Below, piece after piece: positions 20,355 to 30,697 of a stretch of DNA of 64,000 nt. A program made the translations under genes and the position numbers. The notes under the pieces are model-generated. The model searched no databases and was not told the DNA's origin. It was given only the letters and a program-made list of their open reading frames with translations. The stretch is from positions 54,870,647-54,934,646 of the forward strand of contig CM043942.1 of the NCBI GenBank assembly GCA_014529385.2. Direction: 5' to 3'. Each line of letters opens with the position of its first letter. The stretch's first letter is position 1. Source of the DNA: Adiantum capillus-veneris (taxonomy: Eukaryota; Streptophyta; Polypodiopsida; Polypodiales; Pteridaceae).

Positions 20355-23311
20355 TCAGACGAGGCATTGCTTCACTACAGAGGATGCAGGAGCAGCATCC
20401 AGAGAGTCCATGGTTGGAGGAGCAGTTACAGCAGGCTCGACAGGAGCTTGCTTGCACAGAGGAGAGGCGCCTTGAGTTTGCCTTTCACCGACAGGCATCT
20501 TAGTGGACTCAGGTGGGTGACAGAGTGACAGGTGCTTTTTTTGAGACAGTGGGACCTCGGCACTCGCATGCCAAGGTCAATCAGTTGAGGAGACCAGATG
20601 GGTCAGTTGTTTGTGAGCCTGAGGATATGCGTGCAGTTGCTACTGACTTTAACCGTGAGTTACTGTCGGTCGAGCCCTAGCCAGAGAGACAGGATGCATG
20701 CAGGGAGCAGGTTTGGGCACAGATGCCTTGTCTTGTGGCTGAGGAGATGCACCAGAGGCTAGAGATACCTCTTCAGCTTGAGGATCTGCACACGGCTCTT
20801 AGGGCCCTCCCTCGTGGTAGCTGTCCAGGTGAGGATGGGCTGACTCCCAGTTTCTTCTTGGAGTACTGGGACCTGCTTGGCCCAGATCTATGTAGTGCCT
20901 TTCGATACATTCTGCTCACAGGAGTGATGCCGGATAGCATGAGTGAGGGCCTGATTTACCTCATTCCAAAGGAGGGTGGCTCCTTGGATGAGATTCGACA
21001 GTGGCGCCCCATCACCATCCTAAACTCAGCCTACAAAATTCTTGCCAAGGCTCTAAGTTTGAGGATTCAGCCACTTTTGGAGAGCCTTATACATGGGACT
21101 CATACAGGGTTTGTCAAGGAACACAGTATCCTTGACAACATCTTCACCTTCTAGGAGGCTTCTGCCCTGGCACGACTCCGTGGGGAGGACCTTGTGATTC
21201 TTCTTCTCGATTTTGAGAATGCATACGACAGAGTTGACTGGGACTTTCTAGAGGGCACGCTTCGCAGGATGGGCTTCTCCGATGCTTGGATCAGAGGGGT
21301 GTCAGCTCACAAACAGGCTCACAGTCAGGTGCTTTTGGCAGGCGGTAGAGGTGAGCGCTTCATGCTCACACGATCAGTCATACAGGGTTGTCCTCTTGCC
21401 CCCTTTCTCTTTCTGTTTTATGCGGAGGCGATGAGCAGATTTTTGGTGTCACAGCAGGTTGGTCTGAGGGGCTTAGCACTCCCTATACGGAGAGATGAGC
21501 TTCTGGACGCTGAGTTTTCCGACGACTCGGCCTTGTACTTAGAGGGCCAGGAGGGCAATTTACACAGATGTGAGCAGGCTTTGGAGACCTTCTGCTGTGC
21601 ATCGGGCGCACTGATCAACTGGAAAAAGACAGTGGCTTTCTCAGTTGGCAGTGCTCCTGTTCCAGATTGGATTCGAGGAGAGGGTTTCAGGTGGATTCCT
21701 CCAAGGACTGCAGTTCGGTACTTGGGTTGTCAGGTTGGTTTGGACTTGTCCCCCGAGCAGCAAATTGCTCCTCTTCTCCTGTCCATCAGGAGAAAGCTGT
21801 TACATTGGAGCTCAGCACGACTTTCGCTGGCTGGTAGAGTAGTAGTTGCCAACCAGGTGTTGTTGGCGACTATGTGGTACATCACTTCTTGTTGGATCTT
21901 CTCGAGTTCTTGTATCAGCCAGGTAGAGAGGCTGATCAGGAACTTCCTATGGTCAGGTCGCGACACTCAGATTGCCCGAGCCAAGGTTGCTTGGTCGATC
22001 ATCACACTTCCTTGTTCTCAGGGAGGGCTTGGGATCATTGATCCAGCACAGCAAAGCAGAGCCCTTCTTGGGAAGTTCTTCGTCAGAGGACTTCTTCCAG
22101 GCGAGGAGCCCTGGAAGGAGTTCTTGATGCAAAGGCTTTGTGCCAGGGTGCCTCAGTCAGGAGGCCCTTGGCAACCTTCGACCAGATGGATCTTTACAGA
22201 GCTACGCCGAGTTGGTTTGAGGTGGAGACTGGAGGACAGATTTCCTGTGAGTTTGCTTCGATCTTGGGAGCTCTTACGGCGTGGCCTAGAGCAGAGACAG
22301 CCGACGTGCACGGAGGAGCGCCTACGGCAGCCCCTCGTCTGGAACCCCATGGTTAGCACTCAGAGAGGCCACTTGGTTGGGAGTCGGCCTCATGTTTCTT
22401 GGGGTCCCATGGCAGCTGGTCCAGCACGCTCTCTAGGTGACTGGATAGAGTTCACAGGTTTGTCGGAGGAGGTGCAGGCTGTCGAGGTGCAGAGCATGTG
22501 TCAGGACATCTTAGAGTCAGTTCCAGCTGAGTGGCTCACTCCTCTCGAGCCAGTAGCACCCCGGTGGATGGGAGCCTTCACGAGAAAAGAGGTTCTCATT
22601 TTAGTCAGGGCTTGCTCAGAGACTGTCCCAGCCCTGTTCTTCGAGCTTCAGGGTGGGGGACGCTTACAGCGAGTTGCAGTAGAGGCCCCGCAAGTAGCAG
22701 AGTGTTGTTTCCAGAGGATCCGAGTTGTGGGCATATGTGGGAGGACTTGCGTCTTAGACCCTTACCCAGCAGCTCTTGAGATAGGACACTGGAGGCTATG
22801 GGCTTGGGAGTGCTATCCACTGGCACGAGTACAGTGGGATCTTGGTGAGTGGCTATGGAGGGACCCCTTCTCTTGTGCAGACCGCCCAGGAGTCCCCTTC
22901 TTTCAGTACAATGTTCGGCTTGGACGTCATATACGTGCAGCACAGAGAGAGGCCCGCCCCGCTGCAGCACGTCATTGGCAGGAGGAGGGCCTCACAGTCG
23001 AGTTCTTGGCAGCTTTTTGGCAGAGGCTGTGGGACTCCAGACAGCCGAGGCGAGTCACCTTGTTTCAGTGGCTGGTCGCACATAAAGCCGCAATAGTAGG
23101 GACGTGGCTTGTGCATAGTGGTCTCTCGGCCACATGTGCAGCTTGTGACCATTTGGTGGAGAGTCAGCGTCACTATCTTTGGGACTGTCCCTCGGCCCAG
23201 CAGGTGTGGCTACAAGTTCTTCGGTTGATGCCTGCTCTCTCCACGGCTCGACAATACACTTGGGGGGCAGCGGCTTGGTCCACCCTCACGGGCCCGGCAC
23301 TTCAGTTTTAG
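20355..23311 (+). pseudogene. LINE ORF2: linker, reverse transcriptase, zf-RVT region
   Basis: The LINE enzyme for target-primed reverse transcription. Visible RT blocks: LPRGSCPGEDGLTPSFF, LIYLIPKEGG, WRPITILNSAYKILAKAL, HTGFVKEHSILDNI, LLLDFENAYDRVDWDFL, GCPLAPFLFLFYAEAMSRF, and the catalytic motif as EFSDDSALYL (usually FADD in plant L1). YLGCQVG and GRVVVANQVLLATMWY follow in the thumb. Near the end is a zf-RVT-like CAACDHLVESQRHYLWDC. In-frame stops at 20501-20503, 20678-20680 and 21152-21154 make it a pseudogene. Confidence 0.92.
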
Positions 23312-23648
23312 CTATCTTCCACCAGCAGGATGATAGTGATACAGGGGGGAGACCTACACTTTAGCCTGCTACAGATCTTACTCCACTGGAGTGGTGCAGT
23401 GAGAGAGAGGAGTGTTGGGAGCTCATCAGTGGCCTGACACTTTGGTTCATTTGGCGGGCCGTTGTTTTTGCATCTTTGAGGCTCGCCCTGTGCCACCAGC
23501 AGAGACTGTTCGTGACTTTTGGCTAGAGCTGATCCATACTCTCAGAGGACAGCTTGAGGGACTACAGGGCAGCTCCGACCGCATGCGGGAGCGCCGCGAG
23601 GCTTTCCTTCGACTCTGGCACGCTGGGCCTTTCTACACCATAGTCTAG
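23312..23648 (+). pseudogene. LINE ORF2 C-terminal tail
   Basis: After the stop at 23309 the typical plant L1 tail is still visible in another frame (WELISGLTLWFIWRAVV near 23418-23468), followed by an open frame ending AFLRLWHAGPFYTIV at 23648. This indicates at least one frameshift between 23311 and 23412 in addition to stops. Confidence 0.65.
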
Positions 23649-23850
23649 GGGGTGCTCAGATGGCACTACTGTCCACCTGTGTGGCTTTTCCCTCCTCCCA
23701 TCTCTTGATTTAGCCCCATTGTATATATGTTGTTTTTTCATTGGGAGAGTCTCCTCATCATGCTTGTTGTAGCCCTCTCTTGCAGAGGTGGTTGTAGCCC
23801 TATGGGCAGTTTTCATTAACTAATAGAAGGATCTTTTTCTCGGAAAAAAA
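23649..23850 (+). other. LINE 3' UTR with short poly-A tail
   Basis: A ~200-bp T/G-rich 3' UTR ending CGGAAAAAAAAA directly before the target duplication AACCATTTTAAGGCC. Confidence 0.75.
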
Positions 23851-23865
23851 AACCATTTTAAGGCC
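23851..23865 (+). repeat. LINE target-site duplication, 3' copy
   Basis: AACCATTTTAAGGCC, identical to the reverse complement of 3996-4010. On both sides the flanks are copia RT/RNase H sequence that reads as continuous copia once the LINE is set aside. Confidence 0.9.
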
Positions 23866-24330
23866 TTGAAGGCTGTGGTGATGTATATTTGAATGGTACC
23901 AAAGAGAACTTATGTATTTTCTTTGGAGGCAATGATGGAGACGTAGCTGGTTATATGGATACAGATTATGCAAGGAATGTGGACAACAAAAGGTCTATGT
24001 CAGAGAATTCATTGGTGCAATTCATAGCAATCTTCTTTGCAAGATTATACATTTCAATCTATCAGAGAAGCAAAGTATGGTGTTATGCCATATGCTAGCA
24101 AGGAAGCTATGTAGGTACTTATTAATATGCAATCTACCTTAGTGTTTAATGTGGAGACAAATCACATTGATGTGACACATCACTTTCACTCATGAGGTGC
24201 CTGAGGACAAAGTGCATCAAGCTTGTCAATGCTCTGATATAGTTTGAATGAATGTGCATTCAAACTTCATCCATAAAGATCTCAAGACAATTAAAAATTT
24301 GATGGTAAAAGGGTAATCTATCTAGATAAC
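23866..24330 (+). mobile_element. Copia-1 RNase H region, remainder
   Basis: Continues from 4011: LKAVVMY, NGTKENLCIFFGGNDGDVA and GYMDTDYARNVDNKRSMSE, the RNase H N-terminal motifs of plant copia, then HIDVTHHF and a decayed tail. A broken, old copy whose LTR was not recognised. Confidence 0.8.
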
Positions 24331-24600
24331 TATTTGTGATTGGTAATTGGAAGTGGGTAATAGTCATGAACGATGGTAAGCCTCTGTTCAGACCACGCTA
24401 ATGCATCGAACGCACTTGTAACCTTTTATAAAGCAGGCTATTCACACTTTGCGTAGAACAACAGAAGGCATGAACTAATAGTTCCCTATCTTTTGGCAGA
24501 GCTAGTATGACTGTGATCAGCAAGATGGAGAGATCGATGCTTCGCTGCATTCAATGTTGCAAAGTGTCCGCTCTGTTCTTTGTTCTGGGGGGTTGATGCG
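24331..24600. other. Unassigned spacer
   Basis: No coding, repeat or RNA signal seen between the Copia-1 tail and the LTR of element C. It ends GGTTGATGCG. A possible imperfect target duplication (GATGC/GACGC) flanks element C. Confidence 0.3.
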
Positions 24601-24847
24601 ATTAAATTTATAGCATCTCAAGTGAATAGCCCAATATGATCCCAATTTTTGTTTTGGCTTTACGTATTTATTTTACTTATTTGTCAAATCTTGGGTAGGG
24701 CAAATTGCTAAGATGAGTATATAAGCACCATCTTACCCCCATTGTAAATCATCAACAAGGTTGGTTGGTTCAGAAATATCTCTCTCTCTTTCTCTCTCTT
24801 GTGTATTCTCCCTGTTGCTCTACGCTTCTTCATCGTCGACTTTGACA
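24601..24847 (+). repeat. Element C 5' LTR
   Basis: Matches 49603-49857 at roughly 90 percent by eye, ending CTTTGACA immediately before a tRNA-Met-type PBS. It contains a TATA-like TATATAAG (24718-24725) and a CT-rich tract. The 5' edge is approximate because no TG start is evident. Confidence 0.8.
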
Positions 24848-24859
24848 TGGTATCAGAGC
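24848..24859 (+). promoter_or_regulatory. Primer binding site of element C
   Basis: TGGTATCAGAGC, the canonical plant initiator tRNA-Met complement, starts directly at the LTR end. Confidence 0.9.
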
Positions 24860-24994
24860 TTCATGGTCGTTGATCGTGGAGAGGACTAGCATGTTGAAGA
24901 GAAGAGCTTTGAGCTCGTGGAGTTGTAGGGTGTAGACGGGTAGCATCTTGAAACCCTAGCATTTTCGAGGACTTTGGTGTGATGTGAAAGACAA

Positions 24995-25019
24995 CCCCCC
25001 CCCCCCCCCCCCCCCCCCC
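24995..25019 (+). repeat. 25-bp poly-C tract in element C
   Basis: An uninterrupted run of 25 C inside the leader of element C. Similar long G/C runs occur at 3788-3810 and 62164-62189. Confidence 0.9.
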
Positions 25020-25346
25020 GGTGTTGCGTTTTGATGCGCAATCGATAGCGGTGCTTGACAACGGCAGTGGTCACGGCAACGTCCTGACGAGCATTCTGAG
25101 ATGCCGATAATGAGAGGGATTTGATTTGACAAAGCGTTTCAAAACACTCAACAGAGGAGGAAGGCTTGTTGAGGCAGCATTCTAAAACGAAGCCTCTAAG
25201 AGGCTCCCAGGCTACATCCATCTCCGGTTCCTGCAAAATCATCTTAAAAGGCTACGACAAAAATTTTGGTGAGATTTTCCCTCCCCCTCATCTTGAAATG
25301 CTAGACATTTGGTGGGGCTTGGGGATAGTTTGCAAGAGTCAAACTT

Positions 25347-25796
25347 GTGCCAAACAGGTACCTGCATGGTCTCGGCTTCTCCAACAAATACAGTGAGAGA
25401 AATGGAAAAGGCAAAGATAATAAGTTTTTGTGCAAAGCTTCCACCTCGAATGACCAACCCAAACTATCCGCTATGGAAAGTGGATCGACCAGTACCCAAT
25501 TAGTAGCCTATGCAATGGTAAAATTCTCAAGGAAATTGTCGAATTGTTTGGCTCGGGATTGTGAAGCCAAAAGCAAATGCATGAGTTCGCCAGAAGACAA
25601 AGGCAAAGGCAAACTTGACAGAATCAGTGCTCAGTTAGCTGCCTCGGTGCCCACAAGGTCTGATACCCATTGTTATAAATGCGAGAAGACGCATTGTTTG
25701 GCTCAGGAATGCAATGCCAAAGGCAAAAGCAGGGACTCACAAAAGGACAAAGTCAAAGGCAAGTTGCATATACAGATAACGATGATTAAGATTTGA
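25347..25796 (+). pseudogene. Element C gag-like segment with zinc knuckle
   Basis: The frames here show a copia gag start signature (NPNYPLWKV, near 25450-25490, in an overlapping frame) and a CCHC-like knuckle CYKCEKTHCLAQEC at about 25675-25716, followed by repeated Lys/Gly-rich text. The rest of the segment (25797-26154) has no clear domain. Gag of a non-autonomous copia is the likely identity. Only the knuckle is firm. Confidence 0.6.
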
Positions 25797-26154
25797 AAGG
25801 GGAGATCGGCATGGCATGCATAGTGGTGGCCACAACGCCAGATTTCTAGTCAAATGGTGGTTTCCGCAACATGCTTCAACCGGAGAGAGGCTTTTGAGCA
25901 ACAAAGAGGGATAAAAAGGAGCTCCCTACAAATGATTTGGACCCATGTGTTGGAGTCCAAGTTATCGCTGTTTGAATATGTGGGTCGGAGTTCAATGCAC
26001 ATGCATCTCGCAAGGAACCAATCAGATGTATCTAAAAACACTATGGATAAGTGCACCAATCCATTAATGTTGGCCGGATTATAGACAAGCTGTGTTTCAA
26101 AGTTTATTGTCTTGTTCAACGTTATGTGTCCACAATTTACAAATGGGGATTCTT

Positions 26155-26780
26155 TGCTACAGACGGGGGCGTGGCTGCCCTGCAAAATACTCAAAAGAAC
26201 ACGCTGCAATCCATGTAAAAGCACAAATCGACATACCTCGAATCACACAACGCATAATCCAAGTTGTACACGAGCAGAGATAGAAAGAGAGCGTGATAGA
26301 ACGAGAGAGCACGTGCAGGCGCACCACCTAGAGCACAGTGCTACGCCGGCACGGCAAGAGACAAGAGAAGAATAACACAGAAACTGGGTACAATCTCCCC
26401 CCGTGCAAGAGTGACCATGTCCCTCTTGCACGTATTTAATTTATAGAGAAGTCCATGCTCAAAATTGAGTTACATCCAATTCACACTTGGGCATAAAATA
26501 GTCATGGCTCATAAAGAGCTCAATGTAACAATTAATAGCTGTCTACATCTCAACTTATAACTAAACCATAAATACTAAGGCTTGCCACAGAAAATCCACT
26601 GGTGGCAGTTTTATTCCGAATAACTGCTATCGCTTTATTGTCCAGCACGTGCCAATCACTGATCTGCTCACACAACACCCAACAAGTGATCATATTCCAC
26701 AATTCAAATCAACATTGCAATGCTTCATCAGAATATCAAATATTTCACAAATATATCATCAAAATATCAATTCCATTACA
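26155..26780 (-). repeat. Gypsy-B 3' LTR
   Basis: 626 bp on the minus strand from TGTAATGG (26780) to CTGTAGCA (26155). It matches 48793-49417 at about 98 percent. The outer five bases, TTCTT (26150-26154), match the five bases outside the other LTR. Confidence 0.93.
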
Positions 26781-26878
26781 TACCCCGGGGTTGAAAGACA
26801 ATTGTCCTCAATTGTTACCGAAACCAAACTAGCGACAGTGGTGGCCAACCACTGGTAGAGTGGTCTAGTAATTTGGTG

Positions 26879-27112
26879 TTACCTAGATCGGCGAATCTAC
26901 ACCAATGGTCGTGCTGCCTAAATCGGCGGATCTGCAGTAATGCTGCCTAAATCGGCGGATCTGCATTTTGATTTCGTGTTTCCTAGATCGGCGAATCTAC
27001 ACTAGTGCTGCCTAAATCGGCGGATCTGCACTTTTAAAATTCGTGTTGCCTAAATCGGCGAATCTGCACTAGAAGAAAAGCAATGCCTAAATCGGCGAAT
27101 CTGTGTCTCTAG
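26879..27112 (-). repeat. Seven-unit minisatellite in Gypsy-B 3' region
   Basis: Seven imperfect copies of a unit with the plus-strand core TGCCTAAATCGGCGGATCTG(CA) at variable spacing of roughly 29-38 bp. They lie between the pol stop and the 3' LTR. The last unit overlaps the end of the chromodomain open segment. The core is almost self-complementary (AGATTCGCCGATTT). Confidence 0.88.
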
Positions 27113-27479
27113 GTGTGTGGTATGCAAGTATCAAGTGATGGTAGTGTGGACTTAGAGATTGCTCAGAGATCCATTGACACTCTTCCAAGGAATGGTTTTT
27201 GTATTTTACCAAATATCTTCTGTACTGGTTTCCTCTGCGGGTAGTGGTCATGTCATGATCTAAAATTATGTCGGGAGTTAGAATTTCTTCATCGTCCTCA
27301 ATGAAGGGGGGGTCAGTTGTGGTAGGGGTGTCGGGAATAGGTCCCTTGTGTGGTCTCAACAAACTGACATGGAAGGAGTTGTGTATTTTCCAATGTGAGG
27401 GAATGCCCAAGCAGAACGCATTGTCATTTATTTCATGAAGAATTTTGAATGGGCCATAAAATCTAGGGGCCAATTTCAC
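27087..27479 (-). pseudogene. Gypsy-B integrase C-terminus and chromodomain
   Basis: Contains KLAPRFYGPFKILHEIN (the GPF/Y-type integrase C-terminal module), HNSFHVSLLRPHKG, then a chromodomain-like DIILDHDMTTTRR with YLVKYKNHSLEECQW. Chromodomains of this class direct insertion to particular chromatin. It classifies B as a chromovirus. Confidence 0.9.
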
Positions 27480-27587
27480 TTTAGGATGTTTTTCTACACT
27501 TTTTAAGCGTCGTTTTTCTATCCTAAGCCAAACGAGGTCGTTTTCTTTAAAAGGTGCAGGTCTTCGTTTCTTATTGGCTTGTGCAAT

Positions 27588-28115
27588 TTATCGTTCTTGT
27601 GCTCGTTTAATGCAAGTTGTGGCTTCTTGTAAAATGTGTGTGTGATCTCTTGCTAAAGCGTCAGCCCCCAGGGACATCATACTAATAGTGGAGACAGGGA
27701 CAGGGAGTTTTTGCCCATAGACAATTTCAAAAGGTGCACGGTTTGTGGATGAGTGGGGTGTGTTATTGTAAGCAAATTGAAGCATAGGGAGGTGTTGGTC
27801 CCAGTTTGCAGTATTTTCAGTGGTATAAGATCGAAGAAGATCCATAATAGTACTGTTTGTGGCTTCTGTTTGACCATTACTTTCAGGGTGAAATGCAGAT
27901 GTGAAATCCATTTTAGAGCCTAAGTTTCTGGCTAGGGCGACCCAAAAATGATTGCAAAAGCGTCCATCACGGTCGGAGAGAATGACCTTGGGGAAGCCAT
28001 GGTATGGAAAGATGGTTTTGAGAAAAAGATTTGCAGCCTGTGGTGCACACAATGTCTTTTTGCAGGGTACAAAGTATGCTTGTTTGCTAAAACGGTCAAC
28101 TATGGTCCATATCAT
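27588..28115 (-). pseudogene. Gypsy-B integrase catalytic core
   Basis: Motifs: WTIVDRFSKQAYFVPC, FPKVILSDRDGRFCNHFW, TSAFHPESNGQTEATN, QFAYNNTPHSSTNRAPFEIVYG. These include the second and third D,D(35)E positions (SDRD and the E of QTEATN). Upstream (28116-28260) the zinc-binding part is only poorly preserved. Confidence 0.9.
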
Positions 28116-28472
28116 ATCATTGTGTGAGGATGCCAGTGGGCCAACAACTACAAAGAAGGGTTGTGTGAAGTCGGGTAACTGCAGGATGGGGGCATGTGTA
28201 AGGAGATATTTGAGAGTGTCAAATGATTTTTGTTGTGTGGGACCCCAATTGAATGGTACTTTTTGATAGTAAAGTGGTCATCGGTGATGCAATGTGTGAG
28301 AAGTTTTTGACAAATTTTTGATAAAAGCCTGCTAAACCTAAAAAGGATTTTATGTCATGCACGGATTTGGGGGTAGGCCATGTTTTAATAGTGTCAATCT
28401 TTTGAGGGTCAACAGATATTCCTTTTTCTGAGACTATGTGGCCTAAATAGTCAATGTGTGTTTGAAAGAATA
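28116..28472 (-). pseudogene. Gypsy-B RT C-terminal remnant next to the F insertion
   Basis: Reads THIDYLGHIVSEKGISVDP and KSFLGLAGFYQKFVKNFS, the end of a gypsy RT. It is the partner of the RT segment at 46809-47195 on the other side of F. The RNase H region is missing between here and the integrase. Confidence 0.85.
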
Positions 28473-29041
28473 TACACCATCGTGGTAGTCTCTCCGAGAG
28501 CTACGCGCCCATGCCACGCATTCACATTTTCGAGCTATTCGTGATCGATCCTTCCTCGAGCTTGTTTTGTTTGTAAGTAGCACAAACAGTGTCTGTTTTC
28601 AACAATCAAGTGCTTTATGTAATGAGAAAGAGATTAGCTACACATAGATACTCATGAACTTAAGTTTTGCCCACTTTTGGATTATGACATGTTAGTCTAT
28701 CGCGACTGTATTCGAGATAACTAGGGTTCAAATCTGGTGAGATTAGACTTATAGGTAAGTATATCCTAGTGAGAGGATGGTGCCTACAAGGTTTGATGAG
28801 ATTCCGAGTTCATTGGAAGTGTAAACGGTGTTGTGAGCGGTTAGGGATAGAGTGGGTTGCATTCTACCAGGGTTAGTGATTGATGCATCATAAAAGTGCG
28901 TATGAGTAGATTGGTCTCAGCCTGACAAGCTAACGAGATTGCCTACGTGCACCTACGGGTTAGTCGTGTCATCGGATGATAAGTATGTTGTCTGTGTCGT
29001 GCTTGTGAGTATGAACAGGGGAGTAGTTAAGCCCTAAAACA
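28473..29041 (+). repeat. Gypsy-F 5' LTR (lacks the first ~356 bp)
   Basis: Matches 46223-46791 with about 16 differences in 569 bp. The 3' LTR extends 356 bp further upstream to a TGTTGG start, so the 5' LTR has lost its U3 start and TATA box. It contains a half copy of the element's palindrome (AGTCTATCGCG, 28694-28704). Confidence 0.88.
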
Positions 29042-29042
29042 T

Positions 29043-29060
29043 TGGCGCCGCTGTCGGGGA
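29043..29060 (+). promoter_or_regulatory. Primer binding site of Gypsy-F
   Basis: TGGCGCCGCTGTCGGGGA directly follows the LTR end (CTAAAACA, one T between). It is a variant of the Asp-tRNA-type site also used by Gypsy-A. Confidence 0.88.
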
Positions 29061-30697
29061 CACAAGACCTTAAGTAGGGAGATCTACGTCACTTGTGTGA
29101 TGGTTAGCTTACTTACTTTAGTTTTGACTAGAGAGAGCTTAAACTTTTAGAACAAGATCCAGGATAGAGTATCCTGAGGTCTAGTGGATAGCCAGGAAGC
29201 CTGTGTCTTGCCGAGGATCTGCGACTAGTTAGATTTAGTTAAGTAGGATAATGTGGAGTTATGGTTTTTGGTTTTGAGTGCTTGTTATACTTGTGTAGAA
29301 ATAGAGTAGAAAAACGCTGTAAAAACGCAAGAAACAAACAAAAAGAAGCAACAATAAGGCTGTTTGCTTGCCTTGAAAGCAAAACCCACACCATATACCC
29401 TTGAAGGGGGTGAAAAAAGTAGACATTGAAATTTATAATCCAACACTTGAGAAAACATAAAAATTGCGACCAAAACCAACAAAAAAAACAGGTGATTGTC
29501 ATAAGAAAACACTAAGTGAACCTAAAGAGGCCAAGAAGAGATATAACCATTAGCCTAGGGTAAACTGACTGTGTCAGGTGGTACGACTGATATTCACAAG
29601 TTTAAGATGAAGTGTCATCAAATTTGCATCACTTCAAGTGCATTTGAGTTGTGAATTACCATAGAAGAGTGAAATTTGTTAAGTGCTTGAGTCTAAGGTC
29701 AAAATAAGTCCAAACTTCATAAAACTTGGGGGATAAACTTATATGGGCACAGGGAACACAACTATGCAAAAACAGACAAAAATTAAATCCCCATTGCTCT
29801 CTGCCTAGTCTATCGCGATAGACTGATGAAGGTGGTGATTGACTAACAACAAGGAAAAAACCTTTATACCACAGGTTTAACACATCAATACAAGGGTACT
29901 CACAAAGATTGAGTGAAACTGAACACCATCTTGACCACAAAACTTCCAAACCGGTGTTTTAGAGTATGAATTCAGAGACAAGGGCAAGAAGGCTTTGACC
30001 AAATGTCTAAACAATGCCAAAATTTGTCAATGCACTACACAAGGAGAGGCTGAACCAGCTGTGGAGAAAACTTGAGAAAAATGCTAAAAAGGGAGAAAAT
30101 TGCCAGTCCATCGCGATAGACTAAGGAAACTGCTGCTAAGGACCATATCTTCCAAATTTCCCCTAGGAGAGCTTTATCGGAGCCTATACAGCACACACAC
30201 CAAATTTCAAGGCATTTAGACCACTGAAAATCAATCTAAGGCCCAGATAGAGAATCAGGCTCTGACTAAAATACTAAAATGGGACCAAAACCCAACCCAA
30301 GTGTCCAAACTTCATAAAACTTGAGGGATAGGCTATAGAGGGTAACTAGAACTCAAGGGTGAAGTCACAATTTTGAATTGACTTGTGCTGAGCAAATTGT
30401 CAGTCTATCGCGATAGACTAAGAAAGTAGTGATTCAGACATATTTTGCAATTTGTGACTTTACTGCTAGGACATACTCTCCATATAGATCCCAGCCATCA
30501 TTTCATATTTGAAATTGGACCACCAGAAGGCTGACTAAGTGTTTGCTGTACATATTTGAAAGATTTTTGGTAATTCGAGGAAAAACCCTTGTGAACAGAC
30601 TAACCATCCTTGTGTAGATCATAGAAGGAGATCATCACAATGCCACACAAGAAGGAGTCCAAGTAAGATTTAAGTTTGCAACCCAACTTTCATTCTT
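29061..30697 (+). repeat. Gypsy-F leader with three ~297-bp palindrome repeats
   Basis: Holds AGTCTATCGCGATAGACT at 29807-29824 and 30402-30419, and a one-base variant at 30105-30122, spaced 298 and 297 bp. The flanking text is also shared: TCCAAACTTCATAAAACTTG occurs 96-98 bp before the first and third palindromes. These are strongly diverged tandem units centred on a conserved palindrome. No open frame of interest. The rest of the leader shows nothing else. Confidence 0.85.

Larger units (their letters stand above)
20355..23850 (+). mobile_element. L1-type LINE, 3' half
   Basis: Continues ORF2 from the Gypsy-A insertion through the RT, a C-terminal zinc-binding region, a 3' UTR and a short poly-A (23844-23852) followed by the 15-bp target duplication. 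Together with 649-3995 it is essentially full length. The ORF2 frame is one register from 20355 to 23311, with in-frame stops at 20501, 20678, 21152 and 23309, so the element is dead but not very old. Confidence 0.92.

Noticed and set aside
22138-23173. Overlapping ORFs on both strands within LINE ORF2
   Set aside because: Alternative-frame shadows of the RT frame at 21194-23311.
26879-27112. CRISPR-like array
   Set aside because: Regular short repeats with spacers, but in a plant retrotransposon 3' region, with variable spacing and decayed units; a minisatellite.
28960-29060. Retroviral or host-gene promoter
   Set aside because: The region is the LTR end followed by a tRNA primer site, which explains its features fully.
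29239-29949. Minus-strand ORFs of 75-97 codons in the Gypsy-F leader
   Set aside because: No domain, AT-rich Phe/Leu/Cys text, overlapping the palindrome repeat units; taken as chance frames.
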